Positions 9,414 through 17,949 of a stretch of DNA of 64,000 bases are shown piece after piece. The notes beneath the pieces were generated by a model, which was not told where the DNA came from, did no database searches, and worked only from the letters and a program-made list of their open reading frames with translations. Made by a program: the position numbers and the translations under genes. Every line of letters begins with the position of its first letter. The stretch's first letter is position 1. This DNA is from Pontibacter ummariensis (GTDB lineage Bacteria > Bacteroidota > Bacteroidia > Cytophagales > Hymenobacteraceae): contig NZ_FZOQ01000011.1 in NCBI RefSeq assembly GCF_900188175.1, forward strand, positions 124,001-188,000. The letters are read 5' to 3'.

Positions 9414-9827
9414 CTAATGCGGCAGCTTCTCCCGCACAAGGCCATAGACATAAGTGCCGGCCACGGCACCGGCTATGGCCAGGAGTATGGCCCAATAGCC
9501 GTAGCCCAGGTTTACGAACAAGGGACCGGGACAGGCTCCTGTCAGCGCCCAGCCCAGGCCGAAAACAGTGCCACCCACCAGGTAGCGCGGCACAGACATT
9601 TCTTTGGGCTGGAACACAATGGGGTTGCCCTGGTAATCGCGCAGCTTGTACTTCTTGATGAGGTGTACTGCAATTACCCCCAGTATGACAGCCGAACCGA
9701 TGATGCCGTACATATGGAATGCCTGAAAACGGAACATTTCCTGTATGCGGTACCAGGAGATGGCTTCCGACTTACTCATCACGATGCCGAAGAGAATACC
9801 GGCCAGTATAAATTTAATTCCTTTCAT
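9414..9827 (-). CDS. YeeE/YedE transporter, C-terminal-half subunit
   Basis: This is a 137-residue, four-helix membrane protein matching the C-terminal half of YeeE/YedE (TsuA-like) transporters. Those proteins move thiosulfate or related sulfur compounds across the inner membrane. The conserved motif GLGWALTGACPGP carries the cysteine thought to relay sulfur in this family. The partner half is encoded 17 bp upstream, and the two small proteins probably form one transporter. It is the last gene of a minus-strand sulfur cluster with TauE, a Crp regulator and a CstB-like enzyme. Confidence 0.88.
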   Translation of the reverse strand: MKGIKFILAGILFGIVMSKSEAISWYRIQEMFRFQAFHMYGIIGSAVILGVIAVHLIKKYKLRDYQGNPIVFQPKEMSVPRYLVGGTVFGLGWALTGACPGPLFVNLGYGYWAILLAIAGAVAGTYVYGLVREKLPH

Positions 9828-9844
9828 TTCAGTAATTAACGAAT

Positions 9845-10411
9845 TTAAAACAGCAGCGGTAGCAGGATAAACGTGCTGATCAGCCCGCCGATGAAGAAGC
9901 CGATCACGGCAATAAGCGAAGGCAACTGCAGGTTAGAGAGGCCGCTGATGGCATGGCCCGAGGTGCAGCCCCCGGCATAACGCGAGCCGAAGCCAATCAT
10001 AAAGCCGCCAATCAGCAAGAGCAGGAAGCCCCGCACACTCAAAAGTGCTTCAAAGCTGAAAATTTTCTCCGGCTGCAGGTCATCGGGTGCCGAAAAACCT
10101 AACTCGCGGAGGTCTTCTATGGTTGCCTGTGAAATCTGTACCGGATCGTCTCCGGACATAAACTCCGACGCTATCCAGCCTCCCAACACGGCCCCTACTA
10201 AAAAGAGCAGGTTCCAGGTCTGGGCGCGCCAGTTAAAGTCAAAGAACCTGCTGTGCTTACCCGCCCCGCAGGCCGCGCAGATAACCCGGAGGTTAGTGGA
10301 AAAGCCAAACGACTTACCGAAGAACAGTAACAACACCATGATAAAGGCGATCAGGGGACCTGATACATACCATGGCCAAGGATCTCTTAAAACTTCTATT
10401 ATATTTTCCAC
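9845..10411 (-). CDS. YeeE/YedE transporter, N-terminal-half subunit
   Basis: The protein has 188 residues and about five membrane helices. It carries the family motif [20 protein letters not shown], with a cysteine in the pore region, and an extra [12 protein letters not shown] segment in a loop. It pairs with the C-terminal-half gene 17 bp downstream. Two-gene YeeE/YedE systems are usual in Bacteroidota, so this is not a frameshifted single gene. By family it would import thiosulfate or handle sulfane sulfur. The 91-bp gap from tauE contains no second Crp-type dyad, so it probably depends on the tauE promoter. Confidence 0.88.
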   Translation of the reverse strand: MENIIEVLRDPWPWYVSGPLIAFIMVLLLFFGKSFGFSTNLRVICAACGAGKHSRFFDFNWRAQTWNLLFLVGAVLGGWIASEFMSGDDPVQISQATIEDLRELGFSAPDDLQPEKIFSFEALLSVRGFLLLLIGGFMIGFGSRYAGGCTSGHAISGLSNLQLPSLIAVIGFFIGGLISTFILLPLLF

Positions 10412-10502
10412 GCTTAATTTTCTGTTTGGAGGAGCAGGAGAGGCAAGGCCCGGGCCTCCTGTTAGCTACCTGTTAATTAATATAAGTAAAGGGCCTGTAC
10501 TC

Positions 10503-11300
10503 TTAAAGTATTGTTTCCTGAATTAAAATATAAACGCCCATCGCCAGCACAAACCAGCCAAAGCCCCGTTTCAGTTTCTCCCCTCTAATGCGTGTGGACA
10601 GCGCAGAGCCTATAAAGATACCGAGCACTGAGATGGTTGAGAAGGTTAGCAGAAACACCCAGTTGATGTCGTAGTTGAAGATATCCCCCACAAAACCTAA
10701 CAGCGAGTTGGCTGCAATGATAAAGAGCGAAGTGCCTACGGCCATCTTCATATCCAGACCCGTGAAGAGCACCAGTGCCGGAATGATCAGGAAGCCTCCT
10801 CCGGCGCCTACCAGCCCGGAAACAAAACCCACACCAGCCCCTTGTAACAACACCAGCAGGTAATTGTTTTCTGTAGCCTCACCCGTTGTGGTAGCTGAAT
10901 GGTAGTTGCTCTTGCGGATCATGCTAAAAGAAGCGGCCACCATCAGGATGGCGAACACTACCATCAACAGCATGTCTTTGGTTACCTGCAGGCCAAGCAG
11001 CGTTACGACGTGCTCCGGTATGGCCGGCACGATGTAAAGCCGGGTCAGGAACACGGTCAGCAGCGAAGGAGCCCCAAAGAGAACCGCCGTTTTAAAGTTG
11101 ACGAGGCCCCTGCGGTAAAAGCTGACGCTGCCCACCATGCTGGTTAGCCCCACCACAAAGAGGGAGTAGGCTGTCGAGATCACCGGGCTAAGCCGCATGA
11201 GATACACCAGGATGGGCACCGTCAGTATAGAGCCGCCACTCCCTGTTAGCCCCAGTGAGAGCCCGATGAGCACAGCGGCCAGGTATCCTAAAACTTCCAT
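10503..11300 (-). CDS. TauE/SafE family sulfite/sulfur-anion exporter
   Basis: This 265-residue integral membrane protein has about eight helices and the family start [16 protein letters not shown], repeated as [16 protein letters not shown] in the second half. TauE/SafE proteins export sulfite, sulfoacetate and similar anions. Beside a persulfide dioxygenase, sulfite is the natural product to export (inference). I chose ATG 11300; the open frame reaches 11330 but ten extra residues have no support. A TANNTTTG box and a Crp-type dyad lie 28-71 bp upstream. Confidence 0.9.
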   Translation of the reverse strand: MEVLGYLAAVLIGLSLGLTGSGGSILTVPILVYLMRLSPVISTAYSLFVVGLTSMVGSVSFYRRGLVNFKTAVLFGAPSLLTVFLTRLYIVPAIPEHVVTLLGLQVTKDMLLMVVFAILMVAASFSMIRKSNYHSATTTGEATENNYLLVLLQGAGVGFVSGLVGAGGGFLIIPALVLFTGLDMKMAVGTSLFIIAANSLLGFVGDIFNYDINWVFLLTFSTISVLGIFIGSALSTRIRGEKLKRGFGWFVLAMGVYILIQETIL

Positions 11301-11327
11301 ACGAGTTCCTTTAAACTTAAACTGGTG

Positions 11328-11371
11328 CAAAGGTAGGGCGCATATGTAGCGCTGTCAGTGACAAGTATCAC
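11328..11371 (-). promoter_or_regulatory. Promoter with Crp/Fnr-type operator upstream of tauE
   Basis: Read on the minus strand, GTGATACTTGTCAC forms the dyad GTGA-N6-TCAC (11358-11371), followed by the Bacteroidota -7 box TACCTTTG (11335-11328). The dyad centre is 36.5 bp from the 3' end of the box, placing it near -41.5 from the likely transcription start. That is the class II position for Crp/Fnr activators. The same geometry is repeated upstream of the CstB-like gene. Confidence 0.75.
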
Positions 11372-11385
11372 ATGAGTTGATTTGC

Positions 11386-12033
11386 TCACAGTATGTCCAG
11401 GTTTTTGATCTCCAGAAAACTGCGGTGAAGCACCAGGGCTCCTTGTTGCTCCAGTTTTTTGAGCAGGCGGGAGATCACTTCACGGGAGCTGTTCAGGTCA
11501 TCAGCAATCTGCTGATGGGAAAGGCGCACTTCCTGGCCCAGCCTTTCCTGGTGGCGGCGCAGGTAGAATACCAGCCGCTCGTCCATGGCCTTAAACGCGA
11601 TGCTATCCAGCGTCAGTAGCAGTTCCTCAAAGCGCTGCCGGTAAGAGCCGATCACGAAGCTGTGCCAGCTTTTATATTTTGCGAGCCACTGCTCTGTCAG
11701 GTGCTGCGGCACTAGCATCACCTCAGAGTCCTGCACAGCCTTCGCCATGATCTGGCTCTTCTCATTTCGGACAGAGCACATCATGGAAAGGGCACAGGCG
11801 TTCCCGGGCTCCAGGTAGTACATCAAAAACTCATTGCCTTCCTCATCTTCCCGGTAAATTTTCAGCAGGCCGCTGAGCAGCAGGAGGGAGGAGCGCAGGT
11901 ACTGCCCTGTACGGATGACCTGTTCCCCTTCCGAAAAGCTGCGAACGGTACTCTCCTGTAGCAGGTCATCCAGGAGGGGCCCTTCGAGCTGGGGGAACTG
12001 CTTTTTAATATCTTCTTTCGATAAATTATCCAT
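11386..12033 (-). CDS. Crp/Fnr family regulator with two sensor-domain cysteines
   Basis: This 215-residue regulator has an N-terminal cyclic-nucleotide-fold domain (about 20-120), a dimer helix and a C-terminal winged HTH. The recognition region reads LSHQQIADDLNSSREVISRLLKKL. It lacks the Fnr iron-sulfur cysteine cluster. Its only two cysteines are C80 and C86 (ACALSMMC), inside the sensor fold, which could sense persulfides or redox state (inference). It sits between tauE and the CstB-like gene, whose promoters both carry Crp-type dyads, so it is the likely regulator of both. No dyad is seen in front of its own gene. Confidence 0.88.
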   Translation of the reverse strand: MDNLSKEDIKKQFPQLEGPLLDDLLQESTVRSFSEGEQVIRTGQYLRSSLLLLSGLLKIYREDEEGNEFLMYYLEPGNACALSMMCSVRNEKSQIMAKAVQDSEVMLVPQHLTEQWLAKYKSWHSFVIGSYRQRFEELLLTLDSIAFKAMDERLVFYLRRHQERLGQEVRLSHQQIADDLNSSREVISRLLKKLEQQGALVLHRSFLEIKNLDIL

Positions 12034-12375
12034 GAGGCTCCTTAAAGGTCATTCGGCTGTTTCGTTCGTGTGATGGTACTGAAGGTATTGATCATTAAAG
12101 TTACCTTACATTTGGTTAAGCTGTGCAATTAAATGGCCTGTTCAGGCTCTTTTCGCCTCGCCGGCAGGGCCACAATCTTCCTTGGTGGGGTAGGACCTAC
12201 GGAAAGAAGTTTGCCATCCCGCCTTCGGCACCCTCCTTGTAAAAGGAGGAAAGAAGAAAAGAACCAAGACCCTCCTAAGCAAAGGCCCCTTACTTGCTGA
12301 AGGCACCAGCAACAAATAAATGGAACATTCGTGCACCTGGCAAAGGCTTTTTCGCTGTGATGCAGGAAGCTATTC
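12034..12375. other. Intergenic with small CCTCCTT/AAGGAGG hairpin
   Basis: About 340 bp separate the CstB-like gene and the crp-type gene. A 7-bp inverted repeat with a 4-nt loop lies at 12232-12249. Overlapping open frames here have no family likeness. The crp-type gene probably has its own promoter near 12070-12110 (a TAACTTTA-like box on the minus strand). Confidence 0.4.
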
Positions 12376-13731
12376 TTAGCTATGAGCACCGTTTCTAAAC
12401 TCGGTGATTGCTTCGCTTAAGTCGAGTACCTGGGTTTGGGGCAAGGCTGCTTCCAGGATACTGCTTCCGGCGGCGGAGCGGTAGCCTCCTGCGCAGTGCA
12501 CTATTACAGGTTTATCGGCAGGAACTTCCTTTGCCCGTTCCCGCAGTTCCGGGAGTGGGATGTTCAGGGCATGTTCAAATATTTTCTGCGCTTTGGTTTC
12601 AGATGAATTGCGGACGTCCACAATGGTATAGGCTTCCGCGTTTTTGCCTAACTCCTCTACGCCAAACACAGGAGAAGAGGTAGGTGCCTCCCGACCATCG
12701 AACACGAAAGCACCTTTGATCAACTGCTCATAGCCGATCTTGGCTGCTTTCGCAACGACTTCCTGAAGCGCTTCTTCGCTTTCCGCTATCAGGTAGAAAC
12801 GTTCCTCCGGTGCTATGATGCTTCCCAGCCAGGTTTCGAACTTACCGCCGTTTTGGATGTTGATCGCACCTTCGTAGTGCCCTTGCTTGAAGGTTTTCTC
12901 CTTGCGTGCATCTACGATGAGGCTGCCCGCCTCCGGCCTAAAGTTTTTCTCCAGCCACGGCACCTCCTGTATGCTTGTCCGGTAAGCCGGGGCGCCCTTT
13001 TTATTCAAAGCCACATCATAGCCGAAGTACTTCGGTATAAAAGGCTGGTCTTCGGTGATTAGCTGCACAAAATCCGCTTCGCTCATCTGCTGCAAAGCGT
13101 AGTTCCCGGCTTTTTCTGCCCCCATCGTGCTGCTGTTGGCCTCGCTGAGCGATTTCCCACATAAGGTGCCTGCTCCATGCGCCGGGTATACAATTACGTC
13201 ATCCGCGAGCTGCATCAGCTTTTCGCGGGTACTGTGGTACAGCTGTCGCGCCAGCTCCTCCCGCTTTGCGGTAATGCTACCTGCCTTCTCGCGCAGGTCC
13301 GGGCGCCCGACATCGCCTATAAACAGAGTGTCGCCCGTAAATACCGCTTTGTCCTGGCCTTCGTGTTCCAGCACAATGCTGATGCCATCCGGGGAGTGGC
13401 CGGGCGTGTGCAGCGACTTCAGCTTTATATCACCCATTGGCAGTTCGGCCCCTTCGTCAAAGCTGTGATGGGGGTAGTCGGCTCCCACCAAGCTATGGGC
13501 ATAAATCGTGGCACCCGTCTTTTCGTGTATCTCCAGGTGAGAACTTACAAAATCAGCATGCGGGTGCGTTTCAATGACAGCTATGATCCTAGCCTGGTGG
13601 GCTTCGGCAAACTCATAGTAGGGCTGCGGGTCTCGTGCCGGGTCGATCAGGACCACCTCACCCGTACCTTCACTTAAGATAGCGTACCCGTACTGCGCTA
13701 AGCCTTTGTCTTCAAACTGCTGTAATTTCAT
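12376..13731 (-). CDS. CstB-like persulfide dioxygenase-rhodanese fusion
   Basis: The protein has 451 residues in three parts. Residues 1-250 are a metallo-beta-lactamase fold of persulfide dioxygenase type: THPHAD (56-60), HTPGHSPDG (108-116) and TGDTLF with D134 supply the iron ligands. The residue after D60 is Phe rather than the usual His. Residues about 265-350 are a rhodanese-like domain with no catalytic Cys. Residues about 360-451 are an active-type rhodanese with C413 in VHCAGGYRSA. This order and length match Staphylococcus CstB, which oxidises persulfides to sulfite and thiosulfate. TauE and YeeE/YedE transporters downstream fit that role. Confidence 0.88.
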   Translation of the reverse strand: MKLQQFEDKGLAQYGYAILSEGTGEVVLIDPARDPQPYYEFAEAHQARIIAVIETHPHADFVSSHLEIHEKTGATIYAHSLVGADYPHHSFDEGAELPMGDIKLKSLHTPGHSPDGISIVLEHEGQDKAVFTGDTLFIGDVGRPDLREKAGSITAKREELARQLYHSTREKLMQLADDVIVYPAHGAGTLCGKSLSEANSSTMGAEKAGNYALQQMSEADFVQLITEDQPFIPKYFGYDVALNKKGAPAYRTSIQEVPWLEKNFRPEAGSLIVDARKEKTFKQGHYEGAINIQNGGKFETWLGSIIAPEERFYLIAESEEALQEVVAKAAKIGYEQLIKGAFVFDGREAPTSSPVFGVEELGKNAEAYTIVDVRNSSETKAQKIFEHALNIPLPELRERAKEVPADKPVIVHCAGGYRSAAGSSILEAALPQTQVLDLSEAITEFRNGAHS

Positions 13732-13761
13732 TTTTCTAGGTTTATCTCTTTTTTATACGGC

Positions 13762-13777
13762 AAGTCCTGCAGGACTT
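13762..13777. repeat. 16-bp perfect palindrome in 5' UTR of CstB-like gene
   Basis: AAGTCCTGCAGGACTT lies between the predicted transcription start and the start codon of the CstB-like gene. It could be a repressor site or an mRNA hairpin without loop; no function is shown. Confidence 0.5.
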
Positions 13778-13790
13778 ACAAGTCTTTATA

Positions 13791-13834
13791 CAAAAGTACG
13801 GCTTCAGCACGCTGCGTTCAGTGACGTTAGTCAC
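13791..13834 (-). promoter_or_regulatory. Promoter with Crp/Fnr-type operator upstream of CstB-like gene
   Basis: On the minus strand GTGACTAACGTCAC (13834-13821) is a GTGA-N6-TCAC dyad and TACTTTTG (13798-13791) is a perfect TANNTTTG -7 box. Dyad centre to box end is 36.5 bp, identical to the tauE promoter. The start codon is 60 bp downstream of the box. The rest of the 13835-14143 spacer holds no gene; it leads into the divergent M16 operon. Confidence 0.77.
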
Positions 13835-14143
13835 ATAAGCCTGCCTCAGTTATGCCTCCTCCTGTAGCAACTAGCAGTGTCCCCCAGGAAAGTTGACAGT
13901 TGCCCGGCCGCTCGCTCTTTAAAAAGACCCGTACTTTGGGAACAGGGTTAGGTCAACAGCAGGAAATCTTTCCGCTTGGCATAGTGAAAAAAGGGCTGTT
14001 TTACGGGACTACGGGCTCTAAAAGCAGGCAGGCAATGGGTAAAGTTAAATATATAAGTAGCATTGTTATATGATTTGGGAGTGGCGTCGTATAAGGCTAT
14101 ATATTCTAGTTTAATATGTTAAAACATTAAACATCAGTTAAGC

Positions 14144-15607
14144 ATGACGATAAAACGAGCACATTTGTATCTGCTTAGGCACAGTTCCTGGTCTGTGGTG
14201 CTGGGGATGGTACTGGCCTTCACCTCCTGTAGCCCCAGAGCCACCATTCCGGATACAGGCAAGGCAACCGCTGAAGCAGCTCCGGTGAGTGCACCGGTAA
14301 CGACTGAAGAAGAGGCGGAATATGAGGTGCCGGTGGAGTATTATACATTGGATAACGGCCTGAAGGTGGTGTTGTCGCCGGATGAGACAGCCCCCATCGC
14401 CACCGTTGCCGTGTACTACAACATTGGCTTCCGGAATGAACCGAAAGACCGTACAGGTTTTGCGCACCTGTTCGAGCACATGATGTTCCAGGGCTCGGAG
14501 AACCTGGGCAAGATGGAGTTTATAGAACTGGTGCAGAAAAACGGCGGCGTGTTGAACGGCAGCACCCGCTTCGACTTTACCAACTACTTCGAAATTGTGC
14601 CAGCGAATAAGCTCGAAACCGTGCTCTGGGCCGAGGCAGACCGAATGAAAGGACTCAAGATCACGCAAGACAACCTAACTAACCAGCAGGGGGTGGTGAA
14701 AAACGAAGTGAAGGTGAACGTCCTCAACCAGCCTTATGGCGGTTTCCCCTGGCTCGACATGCCGCAGTACGCGAATAAGAACTGGTACAACGCCCATAAC
14801 TTTTATGGCGACCTAGAGGACCTGGATGCCGCTACGCTGGAGGATGTGAAGTCCTTTTTCGAGACCTATTACTCACCGAACAATGCCGCCCTGGTGGTAG
14901 TGGGCGACTTTGAGCCGGAGGAGGCGAAGGAGTGGATACAGGAGTATTTCGAGGATATTCCTTCTTCCCCGGTGCCGCCCAAGCCAGACCTGTCGGAGCC
15001 ACGGCAGGAAAAGGAACAGCGCTTTACGAAAGACGACAAGCTGGCTACCCGCCCGGCGTTGGCTTTTGCCTACCACATGCCGGAGCGGAACACCCCCGAG
15101 TATTATGCCATGGGACTGCTGGATCAGATCCTGCTACAGGGCAACGATAGCCGCCTGTACCAGGCGCTGGTGCAGGACCGTGGTTATACCGGTTCAGTGG
15201 GTGGCGGCATTAACTCGGATCTGGGTAACATGTTCAACTACAACGGCCCCATGCTCTGGATGGGCAGCCTCGTGCACGACAAAAACGTGTCGGCCGACTC
15301 TATTGTGGCGGTATTGGACGAGGAGGTCCAGCGATTGCAGGAAGAGGGGATCGACCAGGAACTCCTAGACCTGGCCCTGGTCAAAATGCGCTCCTCGCTC
15401 TACGACCAGGTAAGTCAGATGTACGGTTTCGGTAAGGCCGACCTGCTGGCAAGCTTCGCCTTGTTTGACGATGATCCGGCCCGCATTAACGCGCTGGAAG
15501 AAGAGTTTAAGAAAGTAACGCCTGAGCTGCTGCAGAAGACCATACGGGAGTACCTGCGGCCTACCAACCGTACCGTTTTAGTTGTAAATCCACAGGCACA
15601 GATCTAA
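14144..15607 (+). CDS. M16 family zinc metallopeptidase, catalytic subunit, lipoprotein
   Basis: The protein has 487 residues. A lipobox-like LAFTSC with Cys29 predicts a lipoprotein in the periplasm or outer membrane. The inverted zinc motif HxxEH is H108-L-F-E111-H112, and the third ligand E188 (KNEVKVN) lies 76 residues after H112, as in M16B peptidases. The family degrades peptides inside a clam-shell chamber formed with a second subunit. That partner gene starts ten bases after this stop and lacks the zinc motif. No substrate is indicated. Confidence 0.92.
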   Translation: MTIKRAHLYLLRHSSWSVVLGMVLAFTSCSPRATIPDTGKATAEAAPVSAPVTTEEEAEYEVPVEYYTLDNGLKVVLSPDETAPIATVAVYYNIGFRNEPKDRTGFAHLFEHMMFQGSENLGKMEFIELVQKNGGVLNGSTRFDFTNYFEIVPANKLETVLWAEADRMKGLKITQDNLTNQQGVVKNEVKVNVLNQPYGGFPWLDMPQYANKNWYNAHNFYGDLEDLDAATLEDVKSFFETYYSPNNAALVVVGDFEPEEAKEWIQEYFEDIPSSPVPPKPDLSEPRQEKEQRFTKDDKLATRPALAFAYHMPERNTPEYYAMGLLDQILLQGNDSRLYQALVQDRGYTGSVGGGINSDLGNMFNYNGPMLWMGSLVHDKNVSADSIVAVLDEEVQRLQEEGIDQELLDLALVKMRSSLYDQVSQMYGFGKADLLASFALFDDDPARINALEEEFKKVTPELLQKTIREYLRPTNRTVLVVNPQAQI

Positions 15608-15617
15608 AAACATGACG

Positions 15618-17021
15618 ATGAATAAGCTATTTTCTATTTCAATGAGTGCGCTGCTAGCCTTTGGTGCGTCAACAGCCGTAGCACAAAAACAGACACCGCC
15701 GCCGGGAGGTGAGCCGAAAGACTTTACTTTACCAGCGAAACAAGAGTTTACCCTGCCGAACGGCCTGGAGGCAACCCTGGTACCCTATGGAGAAGTGCCC
15801 AAGGTAACGGTGAGCATGGTGGTAGAGGCCGCCAACGTGCACGAGGGGCCGGATCAGAATGGTCTGGCAGACATTGTCGGCAGGCTGATGGAGGAGGGAA
15901 CCGCTACCCGTAGTGCCAAGCAAATTGCCCAGGAGGTAGCCCGGATGGGAGGCTACCTGAATGTGGGGGTAGGCCCGAACCAGACGGTGATATCAGGCGA
16001 GGCCCTGACAGAGTACGGACCGGAACTGATTGCCCTGATGGCCGACGTGCTGGAGAATCCGGCTTTCCCGGCATCGGAGCTGGAGCGCGTTAAGAACGAC
16101 TTTAAGCGGCAGATGAACTTGGCACGTGCCCAGCCCGGTACGCAGGCAAGTGAGAAGTTCAGAGCTACCCTGTATCCGAACCATCCTTATGGCCGTGAGT
16201 TGCCGACCGATGAGCAGGTCGATTCTTACTCTTTAGAAGAGGTAAAGGATTTCTACCAAAACCAGTTCGGGGCCCAGCGGACCCATGTGTACGTAGCCGG
16301 TAAGTTTGATGAATCCAAAATGAAGGAGGCCATTACTTCGTCGCTCAGCGACTGGGAAAGAGGGCCGGCCCCTAGGATACCGGTTGCCCAGCCTGTTACG
16401 AAGGGGGAGATGCTCGTGCTGGACCGGCCCGGAGCCCCGCAATCCACCATCGTGTTTGGCTTGCCCGTGGTGCCTGTCTCTGATCCGGACTATATGAAGC
16501 TCCAGGTGGCCAACTCCCTGTTGGGTGGTTCCTTTGGGTCCCGCATTACTCGTAACATACGCGAAGACAAGGGCTACACCTATTCCCCCCGCAGTTATAT
16601 TAACCCCCGTTACAAAGTAGCGGAATGGGCGGAACAGGCCGATGTGACCACCGAGCATACGGGTAACTCCCTGAACGAAATCGTGTATGAGATCAACCGG
16701 CTGAGCAAGGAGGCTCCCGCAGCCGAAGAGCTGGAAGGCATACAGAACTATGAGGCAGGCCTGTTTGTGCTTCGTAACTCCACCCCGGGCGGCATCATCA
16801 GCCAGTTAAATTTTCTGGACTTGCACGACCTGCCCGATAGCTATCTAACGAATCAGGTACAGAACATTTATGCGGTCACCCCTGAGCAGGTACGCTCCAT
16901 TACTGAAAAATACATACGCCCCGAGGACATGACCCTGGTGGTGGTAGGAGACAAGCAGCAGATAGACGCCCAACTGAAGAAGTTTCAGGAAGACCTGAAG
17001 AAAACTACTGCAACGCAGTAA
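15618..17021 (+). CDS. M16 family peptidase, non-catalytic partner subunit
   Basis: The protein has 467 residues with a signal peptide ending near AVAQ. The fold is M16, but the region that should hold HxxEH reads IVGRLMEEGT, so no zinc site exists. It keeps the substrate-binding Arg/Tyr segment (REDKGYTYSPRS) typical of the inactive subunit of bacterial M16B heterodimers. With the upstream gene it most likely forms an active heterodimer. I chose ATG 15618; ATG 15612 is two codons earlier in the same frame and equally possible. Confidence 0.88.
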   Translation: MNKLFSISMSALLAFGASTAVAQKQTPPPGGEPKDFTLPAKQEFTLPNGLEATLVPYGEVPKVTVSMVVEAANVHEGPDQNGLADIVGRLMEEGTATRSAKQIAQEVARMGGYLNVGVGPNQTVISGEALTEYGPELIALMADVLENPAFPASELERVKNDFKRQMNLARAQPGTQASEKFRATLYPNHPYGRELPTDEQVDSYSLEEVKDFYQNQFGAQRTHVYVAGKFDESKMKEAITSSLSDWERGPAPRIPVAQPVTKGEMLVLDRPGAPQSTIVFGLPVVPVSDPDYMKLQVANSLLGGSFGSRITRNIREDKGYTYSPRSYINPRYKVAEWAEQADVTTEHTGNSLNEIVYEINRLSKEAPAAEELEGIQNYEAGLFVLRNSTPGGIISQLNFLDLHDLPDSYLTNQVQNIYAVTPEQVRSITEKYIRPEDMTLVVVGDKQQIDAQLKKFQEDLKKTTATQ

Positions 17022-17073
17022 GAGATGGCATCTGGGCAAATGGTACTGAAGTAGGGTTAAAAACAGGTATGCT

Positions 17074-17190
17074 ATGCAAGAAGCACTGATTGTAGGACTG
17101 GTGATGGCGTTTTCAGGGGTATCTTACCTGGTGTACAGGTTATACCGCCGGAAAAAGCCGCCCAGGAAGTTTCATGATCATTATTGGTAA
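17074..17190 (+). CDS. 38-residue single-pass membrane protein
   Basis: ATG 17074 opens a 38-codon frame. Residues 4-22 (ALIVGLVMAFSGVSYLVYR) form one membrane helix, followed by a basic tail (RRKKPPRK) and an HDHYW ending. The positive tail predicts a cytoplasmic C-terminus. It follows the M16 pair by 52 bp and precedes the terminator, so it is probably the last gene of that transcript. I recognise no family. Helix plus basic tail and position make it a likely real gene. Confidence 0.55.
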   Translation: MQEALIVGLVMAFSGVSYLVYRLYRRKKPPRKFHDHYW

Positions 17191-17199
17191 GCGTTGGCT

Positions 17200-17221
17200 G
17201 CCATGTTTCGCGAAACATGGC
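17200..17221. repeat. 22-bp perfect palindrome containing TGTTTCGCGAAACA
   Basis: Bases 17200-17210 are the exact reverse complement of 17211-17221. There is no loop and no T tract, so a terminator is unlikely. The core TGTTTCGCGAAACA resembles the chromosome-partition site parS (TGTTTCACGTGAAACA) but lacks two central bases. Confidence 0.6.
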
Positions 17222-17253
17222 GCACCTTGCCTTTTATGAACCCGAGCTTTGTG

Positions 17254-17310
17254 AGCAAGACGTGCACAAGCTGTCTGTCTGACAGATGGCCTGTGCACGT
17301 CTTGCTTTTT
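17254..17310 (+). terminator. Strong Rho-independent terminator of the M16 operon
   Basis: A 15-bp perfect outer stem (17254-17268 with 17292-17306) encloses a smaller CTGTC/GACAG stem and is followed by TTTTT on the plus strand. Confidence 0.88.
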
Positions 17311-17533
17311 ACAAGAGGAGCTGACCTGATCAATAAAAGTGTAGCAGTCAACACCAAAAAAGTATTACGCCTGATACAACGCTTTTAGTACTAGCCTTGT
17401 CTTACCTTCAGGATCAAAAAAGGCTATAATAGAATACGCTGCTACGGGCAATACCTAAATGGTGCTGCTAACCACTGTACTCTTTTTTGAGTGGATACGA
17501 ATGCTTTGAAGGATATAGTTCCTGATTCCTTCT

Positions 17534-17737
17534 ATGACTTTAAGTTGTTCCCTGACGAGTTCTTATTTGTACCAGGACGCTGCGGTACGGCTGGATAACA
17601 TCATAAAGGATAGCATCAGCCAGATAAACAGCCAGAAACTACTGCTGTTGATAAACAAACCAGATGACCGAAGGCTATAGGAAATCTTTAACCTGTACGT
17701 GGTAGAGGCTTACAACCACCTGGAGATAGCTGTTTAG
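17534..17737 (+). pseudogene. Decayed ORF of unknown function
   Basis: From ATG 17534 one frame encodes 48 residues (MTLSCSLTSSYLYQDAAVRLDN...), meets TAG at 17678, then stays protein-like for 18 more codons (EIFNLYVVEAYNHLEIAV) to TAG 17735. The helical, charged composition looks like a protein with a nonsense mutation. I recognise no family. Alternatively only the first part is a small gene. Confidence 0.35.
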
Positions 17738-17949
17738 GGCTCAATTTAAAAGTAAGGAGGCGCTTTAACGTTTAACCTAATACCATTCCGCCAATCGTTA
17801 GGTAAGGGCAAGAAGGATAAGCTTTTTTCGCTTGCGCATACGGTTAAGTTGGGAAGCCATTCCGCAAAAGTATCTTAAGCTGCAAAGGAGAGGAATTCCG
17901 TATGCGCAGGAGCCTGTGACGATGGCGCGTTAAAGAAAGCCAGGCTTAT
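17738..17949. other. Intergenic with spaced 10-bp inverted repeat
   Basis: GCGCATACGG (17834-17843) recurs inverted as CCGTATGCGC (17898-17907), 54 bp apart. No gene is seen. The function is unknown. Confidence 0.35.

Noticed and set aside
9414-10411. YeeE/YedE gene broken by a frameshift
   Set aside because: Each half has its own start, stop and complete helices, and two-gene YeeE/YedE pairs are usual in this phylum.
12129-12389. 86-codon ORF between the crp-type and CstB-like genes
   Set aside because: Another frame is equally open, the composition is unprotein-like, and it overlaps a palindrome.
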